From positions 1 to 18,378 of the forward strand of contig JBFMFY010000062.1 of assembly GCA_040751955.1 (NCBI GenBank): a stretch of 18,378 bases of DNA, in the 5' to 3' direction. The stretch is from SpSt-333 sp040751955. Lineage in GTDB: Bacteria; Bacteroidota; Ignavibacteria; UBA10030; UBA8401. Position 1 is the first letter of the stretch. Each line of letters begins with the position of its first letter. The position numbers and the translations under genes are program-made. Under the pieces are notes generated by a model. That model made no database searches, was not told where the DNA came from, and worked only from the letters and a program-made list of their open reading frames with translations. Shown here piece by piece: positions 10,301 through 16,433 of this stretch.

Positions 10301-12140
10301 CAAGAATAACTCCCTGTGATTGATCACCTGTAGTGTAATCTGTTTTTGTCCCAAACGTACCAGCGGCTGCAGTTTCAACAACAAACGCAGTTGAATACCC
10401 ATTCTCAAGTGCAACAGAATTATTATTCTGCACTTCGGTTGAGATTGTTATCGTTACGACCTCGCCGGGTTTAAAATTTGTTGTAGGATCTATTGTTGCA
10501 GTATAAGTACCAGAGTTATACGATGATAATGTCCAACTGTGAGCGCCGCTTATTGATCCGATAATTTTTACTGTACTCGATGTTAGTGTAGCAGAGTTTA
10601 TATTTTCGTCAAAGATGATGACGACGTTTGATGTGGCTGCCACATCCAATGCGCCATTCACAGGCGTAACGCTCGACACATGGCCACCGTTGTAATTCGC
10701 AAAGATGGAAACCGTAGCATCATTATTGATGGTAACAACATCCATATCCCCATCACCGTCGAGATCGGCTGTTGACAGATCATCCGGATTGTCCGGTACG
10801 GTATAAGTCGATTGTGTAAATGTGCCCGTGCCACTGCCGGTGTTGGCGAGAAGAGAGAATGTCGCATCATTGTAATTTGCCACTAAAAGATCGAGATCAC
10901 CATCTGTATCAGTGTCTGCCGCTTTCACTGCAACCGGATACGAACCGACGGAAATATTATCTGCAGTGAACAGCGGTATTCCGCTGCCATCCTTGAAGTA
11001 GGTCAGGTAATCTGTGCTGCCATTGAGCCACACCAGATCTTGTTTGTCTCCTGTAATCGAATTAATATCGGCAATAAGTACTGAGGTGGGCGCATCGGTG
11101 CTGGTCCAATAATATCTCGTGCTGAACGTTAGATTTCCTGCACCATCATTTATAAAGTGCTCAACGGAATCAACTGTTGCACACGCAGCAACAATATCCA
11201 TGTCGCCATCCTTATCGAGGTCTCCGCTCTCCAGCATGCCGAACTTTGTTGTAAATTCAAAATCTGTACCAGTCGAAGAAAATACACCGCTGCCGTTATT
11301 CTTCATAACATGCAGATAGTTATATGTGAGATCATTGGCAACAACATCAATATCGCCGTCACCATCAATATCCACTGTAACCAGGTACTGTGCGTTCGAC
11401 TGAGGGGAATTGAATGCATAATCATTACGAGTACTGAATGAACCCGAGCCGTTGTTTACAAAAACCGAGATTCCATAAGCATTGTTGTTCGCAACAAGCA
11501 AATCCATATCGCCGTCGCCATCAACATCTGCCGCATTAATATCGAAAGCATTCAGAGTGGAAAACGTTGCTGTCGAAGCATACGTACCATCGCCGTTATT
11601 CAACATCACCGACATGGTGTTGTACAATGATGTGGTCGATGCAATATCAATATCACCGTCTTTATCAAGATCGGCAAGGACCGAATAGTGATTGCCGCTT
11701 CCGGTGCCGTACGCAGAATAGTTTACCGGCGTACGGAATTTAGCGTACCCTGTTGATGCATCCACTGTGAAGTTAAAGACTCTCGGACTTGCCATCGATT
11801 CACTACTGGCATTCTGAACGCCGGTAGTGACGGTGACAGTGATGATTTCACCCGGTTTAAATGAAGAATCCGGATTGATCGTTACCGAGTTTGCCCCGTA
11901 CGAAAAACTGCCGGAATAGTAACCGCGATAACTGCCGTGCACTTTGATGGTACTGGAAGTCAGGGTCGCATTGTCCATCGCCTGATCGAATGTGATCGTG
12001 ATGTTTGATGTAGCGGCAACGTTCAGTTTGTTCGTCGTCGGTGATGTTGTTGAAACTGTGGGTGCAGTTGCTTGCAATGCTGCGGTACATAGTACCAACA
12101 GCGCAAGAAAATTCAGACTTCGTACCAAAACATGTTTCAT
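4332..12140 (-). CDS. Giant T9SS-exported surface protein with four Ig + seven-bladed FG-GAP/VCBS propeller modules
   Basis: 2602 residues. Signal peptide 1-25. Four Big_5/SbsA-like Ig domains (26-128, 486-590, 944-1046, 1394-1497) are each followed by seven FG-GAP/VCBS repeats with D-x-D-G-D-G-D-x-D type calcium loops (133-485, 594-942, 1050-1392, 1501-1866). Then come an Fn3-like domain (1868-1985), a LamG/concanavalin-like domain (about 1997-2225) with an insert containing eight glycines (2045-2052), a beta-rich module (2262-2405), an Fn3-like segment (2411-2512) and a T9SS type A sorting domain (2516-2602). It is probably exported by T9SS and attached to the surface or released, as a calcium-stabilised adhesin or glycan binder; the ligand is unknown. 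No catalytic motif was recognised. The start has a strong GGGAGGA site and overlaps the CheY-like gene stop (ATGA). Frame and C-terminus are intact. Confidence 0.92.
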   Translation of the reverse strand: MKHVLVRSLNFLALLVLCTAALQATAPTVSTTSPTTNKLNVAATSNITITFDQAMDNATLTSSTIKVHGSYRGYYSGSFSYGANSVTINPDSSFKPGEIITVTVTTGVQNASSESMASPRVFNFTVDASTGYAKFRTPVNYSAYGTGSGNHYSVLADLDKDGDIDIASTTSLYNTMSVMLNNGDGTYASTATFSTLNAFDINAADVDGDGDMDLLVANNNAYGISVFVNNGSGSFSTRNDYAFNSPQSNAQYLVTVDIDGDGDIDVVANDLTYNYLHVMKNNGSGVFSSTGTDFEFTTKFGMLESGDLDKDGDMDIVAACATVDSVEHFINDGAGNLTFSTRYYWTSTDAPTSVLIADINSITGDKQDLVWLNGSTDYLTYFKDGSGIPLFTADNISVGSYPVAVKAADTDTDGDLDLLVANYNDATFSLLANTGSGTGTFTQSTYTVPDNPDDLSTADLDGDGDMDVVTINNDATVSIFANYNGGHVSSVTPVNGALDVAATSNVVIIFDENINSATLTSSTVKIIGSISGAHSWTLSSYNSGTYTATIDPTTNFKPGEVVTITISTEVQNNNSVALENGYSTAFVVETAAAGTFGTKTDYTTGDQSQGVILADINADGYPDAVTANYLADNVSVLINNGDGTYASAVNYSAGTGPTSVAAGDVDGDGDLDLVVALNGANQLARLLNNGTGVFGAATTYNTSAGPYAIALSDVDGDGDLDAAYTRSSQVMTQLNDGSGAFSNEWGWSSGDKAVTLADVDNDGDQDMITVSYSGFVPNIFVYRNAYNSSYGGWGYFGTNNSYSVDADPTGVVAADFNGDGYVDIVTTNLSSGNGTINYLANNQNGTFAAKVAYTVATSAQPRGLSAVDIDSDGDLDLVVANGAADLAVVFANNGSGVFTVASQHTTGDNPYAIASADVDGDSDMDIVTANYTGDNISVLKGTTPVQISSISPTQNDLNITASSNVVITFNQSMNASTLNSSTIMINGSQRGKYTGSYNHVSGVLTFNPDSNFKAGEVITVLVKTGVQNVDGAALSAPYQWSFVVAASAEGTFGNKQDYSTIDSPFRAALGDIDGDGDIDVVTANNLAKTISVLLNDGSGVLSAADTSYEGAAFAAAYNVVADLDADGDLDVAVANIWSNSFSVMMNNGNATFADPVVYSFSDYFPSIAVADFNADGYNDLVIAGYYSSQAVVYFNAGDGTFTAQSPLATGTGPKDVGSGDIDGDGDMDIVTTNYDANSLSIFNNNGDGTFTSASSVSPGISYPDGVAIGDLDGDGDADLAISAQDDGQFAVLLNPGNGAFSSSTAYTNTSPSQTKLSDIDGDGDLDFVTSEPSANRIYIRTNNGSGIFSAPAAYSAGSTPRSVALADMDSDGDLDIVSTSDVDGTVSILYNIELVQVNSTSPTAHAVNVDANSNITATFNVDINPATLVDSTVIVHGSMTGKVAGVISYDSPSKTMTFNSTNNFLAGEEVSITLTTDIKNTNGISLHSSLTNTFTVRAAGAGNFVYADSIPDYPVSFAYINSLNSGDVTGDGKSDILGSYNTLIKVFKNNTTSFDSISTVSINNTQSMPLADLDNDGDMDIMQSNYSNGDITALLNDGAGNFTAQSPVSTGINNAPKVVLKDMDNDGYVDAMMNGSGSQQVYLFYNDGAGTFSNSVFSALTTHYDIYDYTSADVDNDGDNDIITIHSGNGNNFVTITLNNKERSFASPVDYTIAEGARKMAVADANGDGYIDIIVANQSGMYFSVLFNNGDGTFASAVDYNLGMDLYQIATGDVDGDGDIDLLVRGYENNAGVDQLSVAYNNGSGGFSNQMNIDIKSGDPEYYYSYTNAVLLDFDSDGDLDFAVHAVHYNPDEHQNILLFENTTGSASAPTTAASSITTDNNYGTSVKISWTNGNGSRRLVLVKQGSAVDATPADNSNFAANSQFGSGTLLGTGNYVVYGGVGSTVTVTGLSLNTTYHVSVFEMNGIPGSEKVLTTSAPTASFTTNAIAGYPFATTAGSAISFNGASSIVDLPITSVPSNLTVEMWVKVTDSSNVAAFFTRGPSGGGGGGGGDEISTPNTDHLRIQNLEKPISKKQFGLRAKSNNSSPKNPMGLMSAGNADTDYPIQIGINNGHFYASVYDDNSGTPVTVTGSTAVYSNQWYHVAFTMSIDPSNSDGYYHLYVNGTADADSQYVNYFYDYGSSFGLGYDGSAYFDGQIDEVQIRNSVLSISDIRASMHKTVSGFPTDLLGYWQFNEGSGSTSANLLNSTYDASLTSTSWVTSTIPLGGGTATSTSVPANTLGLQTIGNVKLNMTDGFDVPTDVVVSEVTASPSNFPTNYSSSVGSKYFIIDAFPYPGDGTFSTTLTLTYGAGVLTDNTESNYILYKRSSTSEGDWTSYGSASSVNISTGEVTWTNITSFSQAIVVNQNDALPVELISFSANVGTQTVELHWKTAAEVNNAGFEVERSIVDAKRLQQNNWKKIGYVEGNGTSNTPHEYSFSDKSVQNIVRYRLKQIDRDGQFRYSQSVEVIVAVPKVFALDQNYPNPFNPATTIGFTLEKSGIATLKIYDIIGREVATLVNEPLEAGVYHQKQFDARGLASGIYFARLVSGGKTQLKKMMLMK
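5985..6008 (-). repeat. Polyglycine tract inside the LamG-like domain
   Basis: Eight consecutive glycine codons (residues 2045-2052 of the giant protein) written with GGA, GGC, GGT and GGG. The mixed codons argue against simple trinucleotide slippage as the sole origin. The tract begins a roughly 60-residue Lys/Asn/Ser-rich insert that ends near residue 2104. Confidence 0.85.
6543..7640 (-). repeat. Propeller 4: seven FG-GAP/VCBS repeats
   Basis: Residues 1501-1866 of the giant protein. The seven calcium-loop cores begin near residues 1527, 1572, 1622, 1673, 1724, 1773 and 1833, e.g. D-L-D-N-D-G-D-M-D and D-V-D-G-D-G-D-I-D. Blade 1 (D-V-T-G-D-G-K-S-D) and blade 5 (D-A-N-G-D-G-Y-I-D) vary but keep acidic or hydroxyl ligands. 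This is the most divergent of the four modules. Confidence 0.85.
7965..8993 (-). repeat. Propeller 3: seven FG-GAP/VCBS repeats
   Basis: Residues 1050-1392 of the giant protein. Loop cores begin near 1071, 1122, 1171, 1220, 1270, 1318 and 1367, most close to D-I-D-G-D-G-D-x-D. Repeats are about 49 residues apart, the usual length of one FG-GAP propeller blade. Confidence 0.88.
9315..10361 (-). repeat. Propeller 2: seven FG-GAP/VCBS repeats
   Basis: Residues 594-942 of the giant protein. Loop cores begin near 615, 664, 713, 758, 815, 868 and 917. Blade 7 has D-V-D-G-D-S-D-M-D, a Ser in place of the usual Gly. The block is flanked by Ig-like domains on both sides. Confidence 0.88.
10686..11744 (-). 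repeat. Propeller 1: seven FG-GAP/VCBS repeats
   Basis: Residues 133-485 of the giant protein. Loop cores begin near 157, 205, 257, 307, 358, 409 and 459. Blade 5 (D-I-N-S-I-T-G-D-K-Q-D) is expanded and has lost the regular Asp spacing, so it may not bind calcium in the standard way; the other six are canonical. Confidence 0.88.
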
Positions 12141-12152
12141 TGTATTCCTCCC
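12137..12152 (-). promoter_or_regulatory. ATGA start/stop overlap with strong ribosome site (translational coupling)
   Basis: The TGA of the CheY-like gene (12139-12137) overlaps the ATG of the giant gene (12140-12138) in the tetranucleotide ATGA. GGGAGGA (12152-12146), five bases before the ATG, lies inside the last codons of the CheY-like gene. This arrangement normally couples translation of the two genes. Confidence 0.85.
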
Positions 12153-12511
12153 TCGAGTGTTAGTGATTGAATGATATTAGGCAGTTCCGATAAATTGTCT
12201 TTCAAAATAAATCCGCGGGCATGCAGCGTATCTGCTTTGTTCCTGAATATCGGCGTATCGTGGCTTGTAACAAAAATTACTTTCGTGTCCGGATCTTTCC
12301 GGTACATCGCCTCCGTCAGCTCAAACCCGTTCGTTTCTTGCAATTGAATATCCATTAACACGAGGTCGGGATGAAATTCTGCAAATTGCTGCAACGCTTC
12401 AAATCCATCCCCACAATCAATAATGGTGTGGCGTTGATCGAATGATGAATCGACAATCCAGCGAAGTATCCGTCTCATTGCGGGATGATCCTCAACGATC
12501 ATGATTTTCAT
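12137..12511 (-). CDS. Receiver-only (CheY-like) response regulator
   Basis: 124 residues from the ATG at 12511. The open frame extends to 12637, but the receiver fold begins exactly at MKIMIVEDHP, and the upstream 42 codons have no domain character and cover the dyad-rich intergenic DNA. All phosphotransfer residues are present: acidic pair E7/D8, phospho-acceptor D54 in V-L-M-D-I-Q-L, T82 in F-V-T-S-H-D, and K104 in F-I-L-K-D-N. There is no output domain, so it must act by protein contact or as a phosphate relay or sink. It lies downstream of a kinase/NarL-type regulator pair and is translationally coupled to the giant T9SS protein, which is unusual company for a cytoplasmic receiver. The partner kinase may be the one at 13350-16352 or one outside the window. 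No good Shine-Dalgarno sequence precedes it. Confidence 0.88.
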   Translation of the reverse strand: MKIMIVEDHPAMRRILRWIVDSSFDQRHTIIDCGDGFEALQQFAEFHPDLVLMDIQLQETNGFELTEAMYRKDPDTKVIFVTSHDTPIFRNKADTLHARGFILKDNLSELPNIIQSLTLEGGIQ

Positions 12512-12602
12512 GAACACTATTTGATTGATGGAACAATGAAAGGAGTGTTTCCCCCATCCGGTCGTAACGTACGATGCAGCGGGGCACGTTTCCAATAAGG
12601 AT

Positions 12603-12673
12603 GAGTACTCAATTATCTGGGTAAAAGTACCCAGCAAGTACCGAAGCAGTGATTCACACTTCGGATCGATCCG
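12603..12673. promoter_or_regulatory. Cluster of inverted repeats between the two response-regulator genes
   Basis: The 195-bp gap (12512-12706) holds CGGATCGATCCG (12662-12673, perfect palindrome), CCGAAG...CTTCGG (12641-12664, with an inner GTG/CAC pair), CTGGGTA-aaag-TACCCAG (12617-12634) and GAGTACTC (12603-12610). A further TCGTA-acg-TACGA lies at 12562-12574. No U-tract follows on the minus strand, so they look more like operator sites than terminators. NarL/LuxR-type regulators usually bind such dyads. The CTGGGTA dyad falls between a possible CTTG and TAATTGAG pair, a weak promoter candidate for the CheY-like/giant gene operon. Confidence 0.5.
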
Positions 12674-12706
12674 CGGGGAAAAAATAATGATTTGTATGCA
12701 GAGTGG

Positions 12707-13357
12707 TTACAGCCGCGAGATGTACTCTGTAGCAAATTTTAATAATGCGTGCGCTCCGTGCAAGCCGAGCTTGCTGCAGATATTGTTGCGGTGGTTTTGG
12801 ACTGTTTTGATGCTGATGTTCAATTCGCCGGCGATCTCGCTATTGGATTTCATTGCGGCAACAAGCTTCATCACGTTCCTCTCCATCGGCGTCAGCAGGT
12901 TGATCCCCTGTGAATCGGCTGCTGGTGCGGCAAGTTTGGAATTGCGGCGGATCAGAAAATCGGAGATCGTGGGGCTCAGATAATATTTTCCTTCCGATAC
13001 AGTCCGTATGCACTGTTGAATCTCGGCGATCGTATTCTCTTTCAACACGTACCCTTTAACACCAATATCCATCGCCTTATTAAAGATCTGCTCATCCTTG
13101 AACATTGTTAAGAAAACCAGCGAAACTGGGAGACCTTCCGCGAGGACACGGTTCGCTACATCAAAGCCGGTCATTTTCGGCATTTCGACATCCAACAAAG
13201 CGATCGATGGTTTATGTTTGCGGATCAAACGGATCGCTTCGTTTCCGTCTTCTGCTTCAATTACAGTAATGGCTGACTGCGCCTCAAGGACCTGACGGAG
13301 TCCTTTACGAATCAGCGAGTGATCATCTGCGATTAGGATTGGTTTTAAATCATCCAT
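12707..13357 (-). CDS. NarL/FixJ-family response regulator (receiver + LuxR-type HTH)
   Basis: 216 residues. The receiver domain (about 5-122) has D11/D12, phospho-acceptor D56 in A-L-L-D-V-E-M-P, T84 and K106. A linker follows, then a LuxR-type helix-turn-helix (about 152-212) with L-T-P-M-E-R-N-V-M-K-L, N-S-E-I-A-G-E-L-N-I-S-I-K-T-V-Q-N-H-R and a C-terminal K-L-G-L-H-G-A. The ATG at 13357 overlaps the kinase gene by 8 bp, which marks them as a cognate pair. HisKA_3 kinases normally phosphorylate NarL-type regulators, so the match is textbook. Likely DNA targets are the dyads just downstream at 12603-12673 and perhaps the palindrome at 18182-18201; both are inference. Size and motifs are complete. 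Confidence 0.93.
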   Translation of the reverse strand: MDDLKPILIADDHSLIRKGLRQVLEAQSAITVIEAEDGNEAIRLIRKHKPSIALLDVEMPKMTGFDVANRVLAEGLPVSLVFLTMFKDEQIFNKAMDIGVKGYVLKENTIAEIQQCIRTVSEGKYYLSPTISDFLIRRNSKLAAPAADSQGINLLTPMERNVMKLVAAMKSNSEIAGELNISIKTVQNHRNNICSKLGLHGAHALLKFATEYISRL

Positions 13358-16352
13358 TGTGTCTTACAGGTAAAATAATCATGATGGAAGTTCCTTGGTT
13401 CGGTTGAGAGGTAATTTCGCATGTACCGCCGAGCGTGTTCACGCGTTCCACGATTCCCGAAAGACCCAACCCAACGGATTCCATTTTTTGCTCTGGATCG
13501 AATCCCTTTCCGTTGTCCCACACAGAGGCGGTCACTTCACTGTCCGACCGGCGGATCATGACGGATGCCTGTGATGCGGACGAATAGCGCAAAATATTGT
13601 TCGCTCCTTCCTGCAGAATACGGTAGAAATTTATCTCTTTCTCACGCGGGATAATGCCGTCAATATCGTCGATGTGACAAACCCATTCAATAGTTGATGA
13701 TTGTTTCAATTGTTCGCACAGATATTTAATGGTTTCCGTCAGACCGAACTGCTCAAGGTGTACGGGTCTCAAACCGTGCGAGATCGAACGGATATCGTTG
13801 ATGGAACTGACTGCGCTCTGAGCGATTTCGCGCAGCTGTTCCGCGGTCTTCACAGGATCGATCACCTGATTCAACGCCAGTTCGGCGCGATTCTTCATGA
13901 TCAATATCTGCTGACCGAGGCCGTCGTGCAGTTCCATTGCAATACGGCGGCGTTCCTGTTCCTGTGAATTGATCAGCCGCTCAGAAAAAATTTGCTGTTT
14001 CATTTTTTCGTTTTTCAGTTGGGTGACGCGTATATAATAGACCGATGGTCCTGCAACAACAAAAAAAAGACCGACGAATGTATAGAACCACCATGTTTTC
14101 CAGAACGGAGGGGTGATTGTGATTTGAATTGAAGCTCCTGTCATGTTCCACACACCGTCGTTGTTCGCTGCAATAACACGAAATGTCCATGTCCCTGGGG
14201 GAATATTTGTAAAATACGCCCTGCTACGCGTTCCCGCCTCTGTCCATGATTCATTCAATCCTTCAAGTATGTATTTGTACTGAATCTTTGTACGGTCCAC
14301 ATAGCTCAGTGTAGAGTAATGAATTTCAAAATCGGCACTGTCGTACGGAAGAACGATCTCGGTTGGGGTATCCATTATGCGGGTTCCGGCAACAACTTGT
14401 TCGATCTTCACAGGTGGAACAATATCGTTCGATACGATATTCCGCGTATCAACCACGGCAACGCCATCCACGGTGGGAAAGAACAATTTTCCTTTACCGT
14501 CGGAGGCAACAGAGGGTTGAAAACCGCCATTTGTTTCAGGGGATTTCATTCCATCCTGCGTGGTAAATGATGTCGCACGAATGTTCTGCCTTGCTCCGTC
14601 GAAAAAGTTATTCAACTCTTCTCTGTTCACACGGGAAATTCCTCTGTTGCTCCCCATCCAAAAATAGCCCTGGTCGTCTTCGATGATATGGGAAACGATA
14701 TTGTCAAACAATCCATCATTTGTCGTAATAGCGGAAAAACGTCCTTCCTTTAGCCTGAGAATTCCTCCGCCGTAGGTTCCGAACCACATTGTCCCAGTTT
14801 CATCCTGATGGATTGCACGGATGTACGAACTTATCGCTTCATCATTCGTCCCTTTCAGCAGTGTCAGCGGAACCGGAACAATCTTCTCATGGTCAAATTT
14901 GAACAACCCATCCGTTGTTCCGATCCACATCGTCCCCGATTTGTCTTCATACAATGTTCGTACATCGACACTGATTAACCCGTCCTCTTTCGTGTATTGA
15001 CGGAATCCTTTCCCGTTGTAAACGTAGAGACCATTTAAACAGCCGATCCAAACATTTTTTTTGGAATCTTCAGTGATAGCAAAAATGTCCAGCCCATTGA
15101 ACCCTTGTACGGAATCGAACACCACTTTGTTATTGTAGGCTTGATCAAACCTCGTAAGGATTCTGGAACCGATCCACAGCTGCATGTTCGAATCTTCAAA
15201 AATGGACCAGACACATAAATTCAACAATTGTGCATTCAACGGCGAATAGATTGCTCTCTTCCCGTCCCATTCATAGATACCGCCGCAATTTGTACCGAAA
15301 AGAAACGTTCCGTCTTTTCGTCGCATCAACGATAGTGTTTTTCCTTCCAATAATCCGTCTTTATTGTCGATTGTGCCTATAGTGGCATGCCGCAGCCTGC
15401 ATAAACCTTTGGAAGGCGCACCGATCCAGTAATTCCCTTCGCGGTCATGGAGGATCGTATTAAATTCATTCTCCTTCTCACCTTGTATCATCCGCAGTGG
15501 AACAAATCGATCACCGATAAGTTTACCGATACCGTTGTAAATTTCCGCCCACAAATTCCCCGAGCGATCAACGTATAAATAATGAACAAAATTTGATTGA
15601 AGCCCATCAGCGGTCGTATATTTGCGAACCGTGCCGTCGGCATATCTCACAACTCCGTCCCCGGTTGTCGCAAACCACAATTGCCCGGAACGTTCCGGGA
15701 ACTCAACGACGCATTGAATGTTGTTCTGCAATTTCGATGAGAAATCTTTGATTAGCACGATCGAATCTCCGAGCGTACGAAGTAGTACTTTTCTGTGGGC
15801 AATCCAAACACTGTTCGGATTATTGATGGCTATGCGGGCAAGTGAAGAATCACGGAGAACGGGAGCTTCAACAAAAACACTGTCACTGAAACGGTACGGA
15901 GTTGCATTCGCGGAAATCCACATCACATTGCGTCCGTCTTCTGTAATTGTCAGGGGAGAATATGTATGCGTATTGTCAACAATGGTGAATGTCTTGAACG
16001 CATTGTCTTTGAAGCGCGAAAATCCTGCTTCGGTGCTGCACCAAATAGCACCTTCGCGGTCTTCATAGATGAGCAACACTCTATCTGATTTTATCCCCTT
16101 GGTGTTGGAACGGTTGAACGTGGTGAATGACTCTCCATTATACCGCACCAGTCCGCCGAACGTTGCAAGCCAGATGTATCCGTCCTTCGATTGAATGATA
16201 TCATTGACAGAACTTTGAGGAAGCCCATCCTCCATGCTCCATGATGTTGAAACATAATTATCAAGCGTGGTGAATTGCGCGGGAAGTTCCTGAATGATCA
16301 ACAAAGAAAAAAAGAGTGTTTGCCTGCAATATGTTTTCCTTCGAATTTTCAC
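13350..16352 (-). CDS. Membrane sensor histidine kinase with 14-blade periplasmic propeller, Y_Y_Y domain and HisKA_3
   Basis: 1000 residues from GTG 16352; the open frame reaches TTG 16433, with an ATG at 16418. GTG 16352 is preferred because it starts a compact signal peptide (MKIRRK...LPAQ) and because the longer versions would span a terminator at 16377-16408. In 1027-residue numbering, the sensor has 14 Reg_prop-type repeats (x-x-x-x-D-x-x-G-x-x-W-x-G-x-x-x-G-L) at about 76-666, i.e. two seven-bladed propellers. Next are a Y_Y_Y domain (about 690-775), one membrane helix (about 780-801) and a coiled linker. The HisKA_3 domain has H836 in R-R-R-I-A-M-E-L-H-D-G-L-G, and HATPase_c has N945/N946, D-N-G-K-G-F (973-978) and G-L-G-L-S-G-I. 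It resembles Bacteroidota hybrid two-component sensors, often glycan-responsive, but lacks a fused receiver; the regulator is the overlapping separate gene. The signal is unknown. Confidence 0.9.
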   Translation of the reverse strand: MKIRRKTYCRQTLFFSLLIIQELPAQFTTLDNYVSTSWSMEDGLPQSSVNDIIQSKDGYIWLATFGGLVRYNGESFTTFNRSNTKGIKSDRVLLIYEDREGAIWCSTEAGFSRFKDNAFKTFTIVDNTHTYSPLTITEDGRNVMWISANATPYRFSDSVFVEAPVLRDSSLARIAINNPNSVWIAHRKVLLRTLGDSIVLIKDFSSKLQNNIQCVVEFPERSGQLWFATTGDGVVRYADGTVRKYTTADGLQSNFVHYLYVDRSGNLWAEIYNGIGKLIGDRFVPLRMIQGEKENEFNTILHDREGNYWIGAPSKGLCRLRHATIGTIDNKDGLLEGKTLSLMRRKDGTFLFGTNCGGIYEWDGKRAIYSPLNAQLLNLCVWSIFEDSNMQLWIGSRILTRFDQAYNNKVVFDSVQGFNGLDIFAITEDSKKNVWIGCLNGLYVYNGKGFRQYTKEDGLISVDVRTLYEDKSGTMWIGTTDGLFKFDHEKIVPVPLTLLKGTNDEAISSYIRAIHQDETGTMWFGTYGGGILRLKEGRFSAITTNDGLFDNIVSHIIEDDQGYFWMGSNRGISRVNREELNNFFDGARQNIRATSFTTQDGMKSPETNGGFQPSVASDGKGKLFFPTVDGVAVVDTRNIVSNDIVPPVKIEQVVAGTRIMDTPTEIVLPYDSADFEIHYSTLSYVDRTKIQYKYILEGLNESWTEAGTRSRAYFTNIPPGTWTFRVIAANNDGVWNMTGASIQITITPPFWKTWWFYTFVGLFFVVAGPSVYYIRVTQLKNEKMKQQIFSERLINSQEQERRRIAMELHDGLGQQILIMKNRAELALNQVIDPVKTAEQLREIAQSAVSSINDIRSISHGLRPVHLEQFGLTETIKYLCEQLKQSSTIEWVCHIDDIDGIIPREKEINFYRILQEGANNILRYSSASQASVMIRRSDSEVTASVWDNGKGFDPEQKMESVGLGLSGIVERVNTLGGTCEITSQPNQGTSIMIILPVRHNG

Positions 16353-16376
16353 CCTGCCTAAATACTGATTTGGTTT

Positions 16377-16408
16377 AAAAAACAAAAAGCAGAATACCTC
16401 TACCTTTT
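16377..16408 (-). terminator. Probable terminator after the GLUG-repeat gene
   Basis: Minus strand: AAAAGGTAGA, loop GGTAT, TCTGCTTTTT. All ten positions pair, two of them G-U, and TTTTTGTTTTTT follows from the right arm onward. It starts 25 bp after the stop at 16434. It overlaps the longest reading of the kinase frame, which argues for a later kinase start. Confidence 0.5.
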
Positions 16409-16433
16409 GTCTTTGCATAATGGCGCTGAACAA

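Noticed and set aside
6543..11744. Regularly spaced, similar short DNA motifs suggestive of a CRISPR-like or satellite array
   Set aside because: They are the codons of the Asp/Gly-rich calcium loops in FG-GAP repeats, in frame and of imperfect similarity; spacing (about 150 bp) and divergence do not fit CRISPR.
12512..12637. 42-codon N-terminal extension of the CheY-like protein
   Set aside because: The receiver fold starts at the ATG at 12511; the extension covers dyad-rich intergenic DNA and shows no domain or signal character.
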